From Roseomonas elaeocarpi (GTDB lineage: Bacteria > Pseudomonadota > Alphaproteobacteria > Acetobacterales > Acetobacteraceae): a DNA stretch of 64,000 bases. The DNA is taken from positions 310,001 through 374,000 of the forward strand of contig NZ_JBHLUN010000002.1 in assembly GCF_042433915.1 (NCBI RefSeq). The letters run 5' to 3'. Positions 26,256-36,551 of this stretch are shown here, one piece after another. Within the stretch, counting starts at the first letter, position 1. Each line of letters opens with the position of its first letter. The notes beneath the pieces were generated by a model. That model did not search any database. It was not told the origin of the DNA and saw only the letters and a program-made list of their open reading frames with translations. The position numbers were made by a program, and so were the translations under genes.

Positions 26256-27596
26256 TCAGGCGAAGGCTGAGACCGGCAGACTGGCCCGCGCCCCGTCAAT
26301 GCGGATCTCGGTTCCGAAGGGGCGCGACAGGTCGGCGAAGCGGCCCAGGATCCGCTCGGCCTCCTCGCCCTCGGCCAGACGAGGCCGGCCGCGGAGATGG
26401 CGCGCCTCGCCCAGGCCCAGGCTGACCGGGTGGAACTCCATCGCCGCGAGCGCGCCGTCACGATAGGTGAGAACCGGCATCACGCTTTCCCAGAAGCGTC
26501 GGTCGGAGGGGAAGCCGCCGCGGTCGTGGTCCACGCGCTTCTGGTAGACGGCACCGGGTGTCATCGCGGGATCGGCACGGAAGCGTTCGTAGCCATCGGC
26601 CGGGATGCGCGGCACCAGCTCGTTCTGGCCGATGAAGTTCCCGAGGGAGTAGAAGATCGGCTTGCCCTGATGGATCTCGAGGCCGCGCAGGAGATGCGGG
26701 CCGTGGCCGACCACGAGATCGGCCCCCGCCTCAATCATCCGGCGCGCGAAGAGAGGCAGGAACTCGGCCGGGTCTTCCTTGGTCGCCCCTTGCTCATGGG
26801 CATGAACGCTGACCAGCACGAGGTCCGACAGGCCGCGGGCCTCGCGGATCCAGCGGATCATGGACTCCACGTCCTTTTCCTTGGGCTTGGTGCGCAGCGC
26901 CGTGCGCTCGGCCGCGCGGAAATCCATGCCGCCGAGCGGAAAGATGGCGGGATCACTGGGCGGAAAGCCGAAGCCCATCTTCAGGTTCTGCTGGCGCTGC
27001 CCTTCAAGGCCCAGCCCTTCCGCGATCTCGCGCAGGGCGGCGAGCTGGGTGGGCGTCACCTCGTGCACCGTCTCGATGCGCAGAGGATTGAGCCCGGGGC
27101 GGCCAGGCATGTCCACGGTCTGCGCGCTGGCCTCCTGCCCCTTGGCGAAGGAGGAGGAGCAGGACAGCATCGCCACCGTGCCCTGCGGGTGGCCGTAGTA
27201 GACGGGGCGACGCGCATCCTCGAGCTGACGGCCGATGCCGGCATAGGACAGACCGCGCGCGTCCAGCGCCTCGATCGTGTGCAGCAGGCCGGAGATGCCG
27301 TAGTCCAGGCAGTGGTTGGTGGCCGTGGCGAAGAGCCCGAAGCCAGCCTCGCTGAGTTCGTCGAGCACCCAGGCCGGGGCGCCGAAATGGGAGCCGCCGC
27401 TTTCCAGTGCGGGATCGCCCCGATAGTCGTTCGCCAGCACCTCCAGGTTGGTGAAAGCGACGTCCGTTCCGCGGATCAGGTCAAAGAGCGGACGGAGCGT
27501 TTCATCGCTGCGCGACAGCAGGCGACGTTGAAGGATGCTGTCGCCGGTGAGGGCGAGGCGAAGCACGCGGCTGGAGGTCATGCTGGGGGTGCTCAT
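26256..27596 (-). CDS. CapA-family protein (poly-gamma-glutamate type)
   Basis: A 446-residue metallophosphatase-fold protein of the PGA_cap/CapA family. Motifs in order are LALTGDSILQRRL, AFTNLEVLAND, TATNHCLDYGISGLLHTIEA, VLVSVHAHEQGA and the strong family end block GADLVVGHGPHLLRGLEIH then FYSLGNFIGQ. Residues in GD, NLE, TNH and HGPH would bind two metals. CapA proteins take part in poly-gamma-glutamate handling, but many free-standing members probably hydrolyse other amides. No signal peptide is seen. Starts at 27596 or 27581 are both possible; neither has a strong ribosome site. Gene order CapA, binding protein, M81 peptidase suggests a common substrate. Confidence 0.82.
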   Translation of the reverse strand: MSTPSMTSSRVLRLALTGDSILQRRLLSRSDETLRPLFDLIRGTDVAFTNLEVLANDYRGDPALESGGSHFGAPAWVLDELSEAGFGLFATATNHCLDYGISGLLHTIEALDARGLSYAGIGRQLEDARRPVYYGHPQGTVAMLSCSSSFAKGQEASAQTVDMPGRPGLNPLRIETVHEVTPTQLAALREIAEGLGLEGQRQQNLKMGFGFPPSDPAIFPLGGMDFRAAERTALRTKPKEKDVESMIRWIREARGLSDLVLVSVHAHEQGATKEDPAEFLPLFARRMIEAGADLVVGHGPHLLRGLEIHQGKPIFYSLGNFIGQNELVPRIPADGYERFRADPAMTPGAVYQKRVDHDRGGFPSDRRFWESVMPVLTYRDGALAAMEFHPVSLGLGEARHLRGRPRLAEGEEAERILGRFADLSRPFGTEIRIDGARASLPVSAFA

Positions 27597-28030
27597 CCGA
27601 GAGGGGGCGTTTGCTTCCGACGAGGTCGGTACCACTGCGATCCGGTACGGCAGGACCGGTTCAGTCCTGAAGTGTCAGTCCATCAGGCATGCTCCGCCTT
27701 TCCACGCGGAAGGTCAGCAAAATCTGCGCCAGACCAGACGAGACAGCCAGTGGAACGACATCGCTGCGAACGTCACGAGATGCGTACGGGCCGGATAAGC
27801 GCGCATCACCGCGCTCCGCGCCGCCTACGGCCCCTGGGCGAACGGTGCCGTGCTGTTTCGCACGACGCTCGCGCGCTCGATGGCTCGGGAATAATCAGCC
27901 GGGCCGGGCGTCTTTACTCACGGGAACTACTCCGGCCAAACGGGTCGCCCGGCCTGCACCTGCGTGGGCAAGCGACCCGCCTGACTGGGCCAATGGCGGC
28001 CTCGCGGCTGCTGAACCAGAGGATCACACC
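27597..28030. other. Divergent intergenic region, CapA operon / copCD
   Basis: This 434-nt region separates the CapA operon (minus) from copCD (plus) and must hold promoters for both. Apart from an ECF-like element at 27887-27915, I see no gene; the frames are short or lack domain sequence. Confidence 0.4.
27887..27915 (+). promoter_or_regulatory. Candidate ECF-sigma promoter for copCD
   Basis: GGGAATAA at 27887-27894 is followed after 14 nt by CGTCTTT at 27909-27915. This pair resembles -35/-10 elements used by some proteobacterial extracytoplasmic-function sigma factors. It lies 115 nt upstream of the copC start. No sigma-factor gene is in the window; recognition is from memory of the motif type. 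Confidence 0.35.
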
Positions 28031-28405
28031 ATGCGCCACAGCATCCGCACGCCCGCCCTCGCCGTACTGGCCCTGCTTGCCGCCGGAAGCGGCCCGGCCT
28101 GGGCCCATGCCCACCTGCAGAGCGCGACACCCGCCCCCGGCAGCACGGTGGCGGCACCGGACACGGTCGTCATCAGCTACACGGAGGGCGTCGAAGCGCG
28201 GTTCAGCAGCATCGAGGTGCAGGATGCGGCGGGGCACCGCGTCGACAAGGGCACCCTCAGCACGGTTCCGACGGACAACAAGCGGCTGAGCATCGGGCTC
28301 CAGCCGCTCCAGCCCGGCACCTACAAGGTCACCTGGCACGTGACGTCGGTGGATACCCACAAGACGGACGGCACCTTCCAGTTTACGGTCAAGCCCCAGG
28401 GGTAA
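28031..28405 (+). CDS. copC: CopC-domain periplasmic copper protein
   Basis: A 124-residue exported protein with a signal peptide (TPALAVLALLAAGSGPAWA) cut before HAHL. The mature CopC fold shows HLQSATPAPGSTV, YTEGVEARFSSIEVQDAAG and the C-terminal WHVTSVDTHKTDGTFQF. The N-terminal histidine and the late histidine of SVDTH match the Cu(II) site of CopC proteins. It binds copper in the periplasm and works with CopD, whose gene begins 3 nt after its stop. Confidence 0.9.
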   Translation: MRHSIRTPALAVLALLAAGSGPAWAHAHLQSATPAPGSTVAAPDTVVISYTEGVEARFSSIEVQDAAGHRVDKGTLSTVPTDNKRLSIGLQPLQPGTYKVTWHVTSVDTHKTDGTFQFTVKPQG

Positions 28406-28408
28406 TCC

Positions 28409-29347
28409 TTGCCGATATTCGACATTGAGGGTGGGCCGTTGCTCGTCCTCGTGCGCGGCATCTGGAACGTCGCGCTCCTGTCCGCCTTCGGAACGCTTGC
28501 CTTCCGGGTGGTGGTTGCGCCGCGCACGCTCCTGCGCGCACCGCAGGATGTCGTGCAGCCCGTCGAGCGAGCACTGCTGCGGCTGAGCCGGACGAGCCTG
28601 GCAGCGGCAGGGCTTTTGCTGCTCACCTGGCTATGGCTGCAATCGGCCGAGATCGCCGGCAGCGCCAGCCTGGCTTCGCTTCGCGCCGTCGCGGGCGGCA
28701 CGATGTTCGGTCACCTCGTGCTGCTGCAACTCGCAGCCCTGGCGGCCGCGGCGGTTGTCCTGGGCCGTGGCGGCGCCGCAGCCCGGCGCTGGCTGACCAC
28801 CGGCCTGGCCGCCGTCGCGACCGCGCTGCAGGCCGGGCATGGACACGCGCTCGCCATGGAAAGCGGGCCGAGCCTCCTGCTGGGGGCCGGCGTGCTCCAC
28901 CTGCTCACGGCCGGTGCCTGGCTGGGAGGGCTGCTGCCGCTGCTGCTGACCGTCCGGGTGGCGCCGGCGCGCACCGGGGCAGCGGCGGCGCGCTGGTTCT
29001 CGCCACTCGGCAAGTGGTGCGTGGGCCTCATGGCCGGATCGGCGGCGGTTCAGTTCTGGGTGCTGATCGGCGGATGGCGCGGACTGATCGAAACGCCCTA
29101 CGGCTGGGTGGCAAGCGCCAAGCTCGTGCTGTTCGCCGTACTGTTGGGCTTTGCCTGGATCAACCGCTACCGGTTCGCTCCGCGCCTGCTCGGCCCGGCA
29201 GGCGAGGCGTCCCGTCCCCACCTGATCGCCAGCATCGCCGTGCAGACCGGGTTCGGCGTGCTGGTGGTGCTGGCGGCCTCCCTGCTCAGCAGCCTGCCGC
29301 CCTCCGTCCACGAGCAGCCGGTTGAGGTTTCCAGCGCCACCCGCTGA
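28409..29347 (+). CDS. copD: CopD-family copper membrane protein
   Basis: A 312-residue protein with about eight transmembrane helices starting at TTG 28409, preceded by AGGGG. Family features are an early helix VRGIWNVALLSAFGTLAFRV, AGHGHALAMESG, LLTAGAWLGGLLPLLLTVRV and AKLVLFAVLLGFAWINRYRF. CopD is thought to move copper across the inner membrane, in partnership with CopC. The non-ATG start and near-abutment to copC suggest translational coupling. It is convergent with the FAD oxidoreductase gene 37 nt away. Confidence 0.88.
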   Translation: MPIFDIEGGPLLVLVRGIWNVALLSAFGTLAFRVVVAPRTLLRAPQDVVQPVERALLRLSRTSLAAAGLLLLTWLWLQSAEIAGSASLASLRAVAGGTMFGHLVLLQLAALAAAAVVLGRGGAAARRWLTTGLAAVATALQAGHGHALAMESGPSLLLGAGVLHLLTAGAWLGGLLPLLLTVRVAPARTGAAAARWFSPLGKWCVGLMAGSAAVQFWVLIGGWRGLIETPYGWVASAKLVLFAVLLGFAWINRYRFAPRLLGPAGEASRPHLIASIAVQTGFGVLVVLAASLLSSLPPSVHEQPVEVSSATR

Positions 29348-29384
29348 TGGCCCCGGCCGGCACCATGCTCACGGGAGCTCGGGC

Positions 29385-30713
29385 TCACATGGGCCCGGGA
29401 GGCAGCGGCGATCCGTCGATGAGCCGGGAATAGCGGAAGGGCGTCGGATCCACCACGGGCGCGTCGCCGGCCACCAGGTCGGCAGCCAGCCGCCCGGCCC
29501 CCGGCCCGATGCCGAAGCCGTGGCCGCTGTAACCGGTGGAGAGCGTGAGGCCGGGCAGCCTGTCCACGCCCGAGATCACCGGCACCGCGTCGGGCATGTT
29601 GTCGATCCAGCCGCCCCAGGCATCCTTCATGCGAATGCCGTCCAGCGCGGGATAGGAGGCCACGAGCTGCCCGAGCGCCTCGGTGACCGTGTCCGTGTCG
29701 GCCGCGGGATCGAGCACGCGCATCCGCTCGAAGGGCGTGGGCTTGTCGAGCGACCAGCGGCCCAACGCTTCCGGACCTTCGAGGAAGGAGCGCCCGAAGC
29801 GGATCTTGGTGCCGGCGTCGCGCCGCTTGCGGAAGATCGGCCAGAACTTGCGGGCGTAGCGCAGCCCCTGCGGCGTCACCTCCAGCCGCCCGCGGCCGCG
29901 GATGGACACGGTGTAGCCACCGTCGAGCCGGCGGCGGATGACGTAGCCAGGGGTAGACAACCCGCCCTCGATCACCTCGGGCGCGGCGGTGGTGGAAAAA
30001 GCGGTGGAGCGGACGCCGGCCTGCGGCAGGTCGATGCCGAGGCTGCGGCAGAACATCGAACTCCAGGCGCCGCCGGCGCAGAGCACCGCCTCGGTGCGGA
30101 TCGTGCCCTTCTCCGTCACCACTGCGGACACGCGCCCCCCGGTGGTTTCCAGCCCGCGCGCGGCGCAGCCCTGGTGGATGGTCACACCCAGGCGCCGCGC
30201 GGCCTCGGCCAGGGCGGGCGCCGCCTTGGACGGTTCAGCGCGGCCGTCGGTGGGGGAATGGACGCCGCCGATCCACTTCTGCGTGCAGCCCGGCGTCATC
30301 GCCTGGGCCTCGGCGGCGCTCAGCATCTGGCTGCGGACCTGGTAGGGCCGGGCCAAGTTTGACCAGGCTTCCCACTCATCCAGATCGGACTGTTTATCGG
30401 TGACGTAGAGCAGGCCGGTGCGGCGGAAGCTGACGTCGGCGCCGATCTCCTCGCTCAGCTGCCCCCAGAGCTCCAGGCTGTACTTGATGAGCGGCAGCTC
30501 GCGCTCGTCGCGGTTCTGCTGCCGGCACCAGCCCCAGTTCCGGCTCGACTGCTCGCCGGCGATGACGCCCTTCTCGACCAGGGCGACGGAATGCCCCTTC
30601 TTCGCGAGGTGGTAGGCTGCCGACACCCCGGCGATGCCGCCCCCGATCACCACGACGTCGGCGCGTTCCGGCAGCGTCGGATCGCTCTGCACTTTCTCGA
30701 CGGGAGGCGACAT
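29385..30713 (-). CDS. FAD-dependent amino-acid/amine oxidoreductase (DAO family)
   Basis: A 442-residue DadA/glycine-oxidase-like flavoprotein. The FAD motif is VVVIGGGIAGVSAAYHLAKK at 20-39, followed by GEQSSRNWGWCRQQNRD, which I associate with a branch of uncharacterised amine oxidoreductases. The C-terminus has the second FAD segment WGGWIDNMPDAVPVISG and STGYSGHGFGIGPGAG. It would oxidise a D-amino acid, secondary amine or opine to an imine. It lies 35 nt after the dipeptide-transporter ATPase gene and is probably the last gene of that operon, so it may attack the imported compound. Confidence 0.88.
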   Translation of the reverse strand: MSPPVEKVQSDPTLPERADVVVIGGGIAGVSAAYHLAKKGHSVALVEKGVIAGEQSSRNWGWCRQQNRDERELPLIKYSLELWGQLSEEIGADVSFRRTGLLYVTDKQSDLDEWEAWSNLARPYQVRSQMLSAAEAQAMTPGCTQKWIGGVHSPTDGRAEPSKAAPALAEAARRLGVTIHQGCAARGLETTGGRVSAVVTEKGTIRTEAVLCAGGAWSSMFCRSLGIDLPQAGVRSTAFSTTAAPEVIEGGLSTPGYVIRRRLDGGYTVSIRGRGRLEVTPQGLRYARKFWPIFRKRRDAGTKIRFGRSFLEGPEALGRWSLDKPTPFERMRVLDPAADTDTVTEALGQLVASYPALDGIRMKDAWGGWIDNMPDAVPVISGVDRLPGLTLSTGYSGHGFGIGPGAGRLAADLVAGDAPVVDPTPFRYSRLIDGSPLPPGPM

Positions 30714-30748
30714 GGGGTTCTCGGTCCTCGGTTCGGGGTCTCGTGCGC

Positions 30749-31758
30749 TCAGCCGGCCGCCTGCAGCTGCAGGTCGTCGCGGATGCAGGCGGACAGATGT
30801 CCCGCCGCGACCTCGCGCAGCGGCGGCCGCGCCTCGGTGCAGGCTGGCAGGGCATAGGCGCAGCGCGTGCGGAAGGAGCAGCCGGAGGGCGGGTTGAGCG
30901 GGCTCGGCACGTCGCCGGCGAGAACGATTCGACGGCGCCGCCGCGTGGGGTCGGGCGTGGGTGCTGCGGACAGCAGCGCCTCGGTGTAGGGGTGGCGCGG
31001 CGCGGTGAAGAGGGCGCGCGTTTCAGCGACCTCCACCAGCCGCCCCAGGTACATCACCGCCACGCGGTCCGACATGTGCCCGACCACGGCGAGGTCATGG
31101 GCGATCACCAGCATGGTCAGGCCGAGGCGTTCCCGCAGCTCCAGCATCAGGTTCACCACCTGCGCCTGCACCGACACGTCGAGCGCCGACACCGGCTCGT
31201 CAGCCACCACGAAGTCCGGCCGCGTCACCAGCGCGCGGGCGATGCCGATGCGCTGCCGCTGCCCGCCGGAGAATTCGTGCGGGTAGCGCCCCGCGTGCTG
31301 CGGCAGCAGCCCCACCAGCCGCAGAGCTTCCTCGACGGTGTCCGCCCGTTCGGCCCGCGTGGCGCCGACGCCGTGGATCGCCAGCGGCGCAGCCACGATC
31401 TGCTCCACCGTCATGCGCGGGTTGAGGGAGGCGTAGGGGTCTTGGAACACCAGCTGCATCTGCCGGCGCAGCGGCCGCATCTGCCGGCGCGACAGGGCCG
31501 TGATGTCGCGGCCCTTGAAGCGGATGCTGCCCTCGGTCGGCGCGGTGAGGCGGAGCACGGTGCGGCCCACCGTGCTCTTGCCGGAGCCGGACTCCCCCAC
31601 GAGGCTCAGGATTTCCCCGGGCCGGATGGAGAAGGACAGGCCGTCAATGGCGCGAAGTTGCGCGCGGCCGCGCCCGAAGAGCCCGCCGCCGACGGCGAAG
31701 TGCTTGCGGAGGTCGCGGACCTCCAGCAGCGGCGCCAGGGCGTCACGCAACGCGGCGC

Positions 31759-31762
<4 letters not shown>
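30749..31762 (-). CDS. dppF: Dipeptide/oligopeptide ABC ATPase, DppF-like
   Basis: A 337-residue ATPase: Walker A LVGESGSGKST, Q-loop VFQDPYASLNPR, signature FSGGQRQRIGIARAL, Walker B FVVADEPVSALD, switch histidine in VIAHDLAVV. The C-terminal extension has GCSFRTRCAYALPAC, the cysteine-rich oligopeptide-transport tail. It starts at TTG 31762, overlapping the TGA of the DppD gene, so it is translationally coupled. With DppD it powers the DppB/DppC channel. Confidence 0.92.
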
Positions 31763-32831
<1,069 letters not shown>

Positions 32832-32832
<1 letters not shown>

Positions 32833-33737
32833 CAGCGCCCCCCTGCCCGCGGGTCGATCGCGTCGCGCAACCCGTCGCCCAGGAAATTGAAGCTCGTGAC
32901 CGTGAGCGCGATCACCGCGCCGGGGATGATGGCGAGCCAGGGCGCGCTGGCGAGATAGGTCTGGGCATTGTCCAGCATGTTCCCCCAGCTCGGCGTCGGC
33001 GGCTGGATGCCGTAGCCGAGGAAGCTGATGTAGGACTCCGCCAGGATGGCATGCGCCACGTTCAGCGTGGCCGAGACCACGATCGGCGCCAGCGCGTTGG
33101 GCAGCAGCTCACGCAGCATCACCCGCAGGTCACCGGCGCCGCTCGCCTCCGCCGCCACGGCGAAGTCGCGCTCGCGCAGGGAGCGGATCTGCGCTTCCAC
33201 GATGCGCGCGACCTCCATCCAGGCGGTGAGCGCGATCAGCAGGATGATGGATCCCACCTCCGGCTGCACGAAGGCCGCCAGCGCCAGCAACAGGAAGATG
33301 CTGGGAAAGCACAGCATGGCATCCACGAAGCGCATCAGCACCGCGCCCAGTGCGCCGCCGTAATAGCCGGCCAGCAGCCCGACGGTGATGCCGATCACCA
33401 TACTCAGCGCCATGGCGGCGAAACCGACGGCGAGCGAGATGCGGCCGGCCATCAGCAGTCGCGCCAGCACGTCCCGTCCCAGCTGGTCGGTGCCCAGGAT
33501 GTGCGGCCCGGCGAAGGGCGGCGCAAAGCGGGCGCGCAGGTCGATGAACAGGTCATCATAGGGCAGCAGGTGCGGCCCGGCGGCACAGAGCAGCACCAGC
33601 AGCAGGATGGTGACGGCGCCGAACAAGGCGAGCCGGTGTCGGAGGAAGCGGCGCAGCGCCGGGCTGCCGCCGCGACGCGCGGGGGCGGTCACGGATGGCA
33701 CGGTGGCCGTGCCGGCGGTGGTGTCGGAGGCAGCCAT
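32832..33737 (-). CDS. dppC: Dipeptide ABC permease, DppC-like
   Basis: A 301-residue inner-membrane permease. After an N-terminal cytoplasmic stretch comes the first helix LALFGAVTILLLVLLCAAGP, then PHILGTDQLGRDVLARLLMA, the family signature. The coupling loop is AVAAEASGAGDLRVMLRELL, and QPPTPSWGNMLDNAQ lies near the end. It pairs with DppB. Its start is 10 nt after the dppB stop. Confidence 0.92.
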
Positions 33738-33747
33738 TTCCCCTCCC

Positions 33748-34698
33748 CTAGCGCAACCGCATGCGCGGGTCCGCGACGCCGTAGAGCAGGTCCGCCAGCA
33801 GGCTGCCCAGCAGCACCAGCACCGCCGTGAACATCAGGATGCCCATCACCACCGGGTAGTCGCGGTAGGAGATGGAATCGAGGAAGAGCCGCCCCATGCC
33901 GGGCCAGGTGAACACCGTTTCCGTCACCAGCGCGCCGCCCAGCAGGTTGGGCATCTGCAGCCCGGCCACGGTGATCATCGGCAGCAGCGCGTTGCGCACG
34001 GTGTGGCGCACGAGGATGCGCCGCTCCGGGATGCCCTTGGCGCGGGCGGTGCGCACGAAGTCCTGGTGCAGCACGTCGATCATGGAGGAGCGCATGTAGC
34101 GGCTCCAGATCGCGGTGGAGACCAGCGCCAGCACCATCGAGGGCGCGATCAGGTGGTGCAGCTGGTCGAGGATCGAGCCGTCGCCCATCGTGTAGCGGTT
34201 GCCGGCCGGCAGGATGTCGAGCTCCACCGAAAACAGGAAGATCACCACCAGCCCGAACCAGAAGGTCGGAATGGAGAGCGCGATCATGGAACCCACCGTC
34301 ACCAGCATGTCGAAGAAGGAGTAGCGGCGGATCGCACCCAGCACGCCCAGCCAGCAACCCAGCATCACGGCAATCAGGGTGGAGGTGAGCATCAGCTCCA
34401 GCGTCGCGCCGAGGTGAGAGCCGATGACGCTCAGCACCGGCAGCCCGTCGCGATAGGAGCGCCCCCAGTCACCGCCGAGCATCCGTGCCAGCCAGTTCAG
34501 GTACTGCAGCGGCAGGGGCTGATCGAGGCCGAGCTGACGCTCGACCCGCGCGATGTCCTCGGGCGACATCTCGCCGCCCGCCAGGAACTGCGACATCGGC
34601 CCGCCGGGCGCGAGATGCAGGATGGTAAAGCCGATCACCGACACCAGCAGCAGCAGGATGAGCGACTGCAGCAAGCGCAGGGCGAGGTATCGCTGCAT
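33748..34698 (-). CDS. dppB: Dipeptide ABC permease, DppB-like
   Basis: A 316-residue permease with N-terminal helix LLQSLILLLLVSVIGFTILH, the DppB region GLDQPLPLQYLNWLARMLGG and GDWGRSYRDG, and a coupling loop FVRTARAKGIPERRILVRHT, followed by ETVFTWPGMGRL. Six helices are predicted. It is the first membrane gene after the binding-protein gene (64-nt gap) in a SBP-B-C-D-F-oxidoreductase operon. Confidence 0.92.
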   Translation of the reverse strand: MQRYLALRLLQSLILLLLVSVIGFTILHLAPGGPMSQFLAGGEMSPEDIARVERQLGLDQPLPLQYLNWLARMLGGDWGRSYRDGLPVLSVIGSHLGATLELMLTSTLIAVMLGCWLGVLGAIRRYSFFDMLVTVGSMIALSIPTFWFGLVVIFLFSVELDILPAGNRYTMGDGSILDQLHHLIAPSMVLALVSTAIWSRYMRSSMIDVLHQDFVRTARAKGIPERRILVRHTVRNALLPMITVAGLQMPNLLGGALVTETVFTWPGMGRLFLDSISYRDYPVVMGILMFTAVLVLLGSLLADLLYGVADPRMRLR

Positions 34699-34761
34699 CA
34701 GCGGCGATCCCGTGCGGCGCGGCGCACCGTTACGGTACCCCGCGCCTCGGCGCGCCGCACC

Positions 34762-36411
34762 TCAGCGTACCCAGTACCAGGTGCCGATGTTCCAGCAGTT
34801 CGACTGGACGTTGACGTTGGGCTTGTAGCCAACGAGCCCCTCCTTGTAGCCCTCCACCGGCGCGGGCTGATAGATCGGCAGGATCGCCAGGTCGTCGCGC
34901 ACCAGGGCCTGCACCTTCTGGTAGGCGGCGCGGCGCGCATCGCGGTCGAAGTTGCTCGACGCCTCGTCCAGCAGCGCGTCCACCTGCGGATTGACGTACT
35001 GCATGGTGTTGGAGCCGGAGCCGCCCTTGGCGGGGATGGCATTGCTATGGAATCGGTAGGCGCAGTCGGGATCGTTGCTGGTCTGGTAGGTCGCGGCCAC
35101 CAGCACGGACTGGAACTTCGAATTGATGAAGAAGTCGCCCCAGATCACGGCCGCGGGCATGTTGGCGATCTTCAGCGCGACGCCGATGCCCTGCCAATCC
35201 TGCACCAGGAGCTGCTGCACCTGCTCGCGCAGCGGGTTGCCCGCGGTGGTGGAGGTGTTGATTTCCAGCCTGACGCCGTTCTTCTCGCGGATACCGCGAG
35301 CGCCGCGTTTCCAGCCGGCGTCATCCAGAATCTTGTTGGCCTTGGCCGGGTCGTAGCTGTGTGCGGGCAGGTCCGCGTTGAAGGCCCAGGACTGGCGCGG
35401 GTAGAAGGACTCCGTCGGCTTGGGCAAGCCGTAGTAGACGATGTCGGTGATCGCCTGCTTGTTCATGCCCTGGTAGAGCGCCTGCCGCACCGCCTTGTCC
35501 GCCAGCGCCGGGAAGCCGAGATTCGGTGCGATGGCCTCCACCTGCTGGCTCGGATTCACCGAGAGCACGAGCCCCTTCAGCTTCTTCGCGTCCTCGTAGT
35601 AGTTCGCAAGGATCCCTGAGATGCTGGCGTGGTCGATCTGCCCAGTGCGGAACTGCGTGTAGAGCACGGTGAGGTCGGGGATGTACTTGAACACCACGCG
35701 CTCGAGATACGGCCCCTCGCCAAAGTATTTCGTATTGGCCGTGAGGGTGATGTGGTCGCCCGGAACACGCTCACCCCAGCGGAAAGGGCCGGTGCCGACC
35801 GGGGCGTTGTTGAACGGCGCGGTGTTGGGATCGGACGCGCCGGCCAGGATGTGCTTCGGCACGATAAAGGTCCAGGCCAGCAAGGAGAGGTAGGGCGCGT
35901 AAGCCTTCTCCATGCGCCAGGAGATCTCGTGCGGGCTGGCGATCGTGATCTCGCGCACGAGGTTGTGGCCCTGCCGGGTGCGCGCACGGAAGGCCGTGTT
36001 GTTGAGAAGCTCGATGGTGAACTTCACGTCCTCGGCGGTGAAGGGCGTGCTGTCGTGCCAAGTGACACCCTCGCGCAGGCGCAGCTTCCAGGTCAGCCCG
36101 TCGGCGGAGATGCCGCCATTCGCCGTGGAAGGAACCTCGGTTGCGAGTTGCGGCGTCAGGTTGCCTTCCTCATCGACGCCCCAGAGCGGGTTGAACAACG
36201 CCCACCAGACGCCCTGATCCACCTCGATCGACGGCATCAGCGGGTTGAAGACCGTGGGTTCTTGCGAGAGGCCGACCACGATCTGCCCGCGCGGTGCGGA
36301 GGGCGGCGGCGTGCTCTGCGCTTTCGCGGCGCCGATCGCGGCGCCGGAAGCACTCAGCGCCAGCAGCGCGCGGCGCGACATGTTCAACCCTGTAGCGCGC
36401 AAGCCTTGCAT
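34762..36411 (-). CDS. Family-5 ABC solute-binding protein of the dpp operon
   Basis: A periplasmic peptide-type binding protein of about 549 residues. Its leader contains SRRALLALSASGAAIGAAKA, a Tat-like signal. Family segments include VVGLSQEPTVFNPLMPSIEV, the signature DGLTWKLRLREGVTWHDSTP and DKAVRQALYQGMNKQAITDI. I choose the ATG at 36411 because GGAG precedes it; ATGs at 36423 and 36381 are alternatives and do not change the mature protein. It feeds the permease and ATPases encoded directly downstream. The FAD oxidoreductase at the operon end hints at an amino-acid or opine-like ligand. Confidence 0.9.
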   Translation of the reverse strand: MQGLRATGLNMSRRALLALSASGAAIGAAKAQSTPPPSAPRGQIVVGLSQEPTVFNPLMPSIEVDQGVWWALFNPLWGVDEEGNLTPQLATEVPSTANGGISADGLTWKLRLREGVTWHDSTPFTAEDVKFTIELLNNTAFRARTRQGHNLVREITIASPHEISWRMEKAYAPYLSLLAWTFIVPKHILAGASDPNTAPFNNAPVGTGPFRWGERVPGDHITLTANTKYFGEGPYLERVVFKYIPDLTVLYTQFRTGQIDHASISGILANYYEDAKKLKGLVLSVNPSQQVEAIAPNLGFPALADKAVRQALYQGMNKQAITDIVYYGLPKPTESFYPRQSWAFNADLPAHSYDPAKANKILDDAGWKRGARGIREKNGVRLEINTSTTAGNPLREQVQQLLVQDWQGIGVALKIANMPAAVIWGDFFINSKFQSVLVAATYQTSNDPDCAYRFHSNAIPAKGGSGSNTMQYVNPQVDALLDEASSNFDRDARRAAYQKVQALVRDDLAILPIYQPAPVEGYKEGLVGYKPNVNVQSNCWNIGTWYWVR

Positions 36412-36522
36412 CACGGACTCCATTCGTAATCGCCGTTGGCGACCGGATCTCCCGAACTGCATTCCATAGGGTGACCCAGTGTGAGCCAGACGCGGCCACG
36501 CGTGCCAGCTTCATTTGCAAGC

Positions 36523-36551
36523 AGCTAAGAAGGCCCATTCCTGACTGTCAA
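36523..36551 (-). promoter_or_regulatory. Candidate sigma-70 promoter for the dpp operon
   Basis: On the minus strand a perfect TTGACA (36551-36546) is followed after 17 nt by TTAGCT (36528-36523), a poor -10 box. It sits in an AT-rich patch unlike the rest of the window, 112 nt ahead of the chosen start. The good -35 and exact spacing are the only support. Confidence 0.35.
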
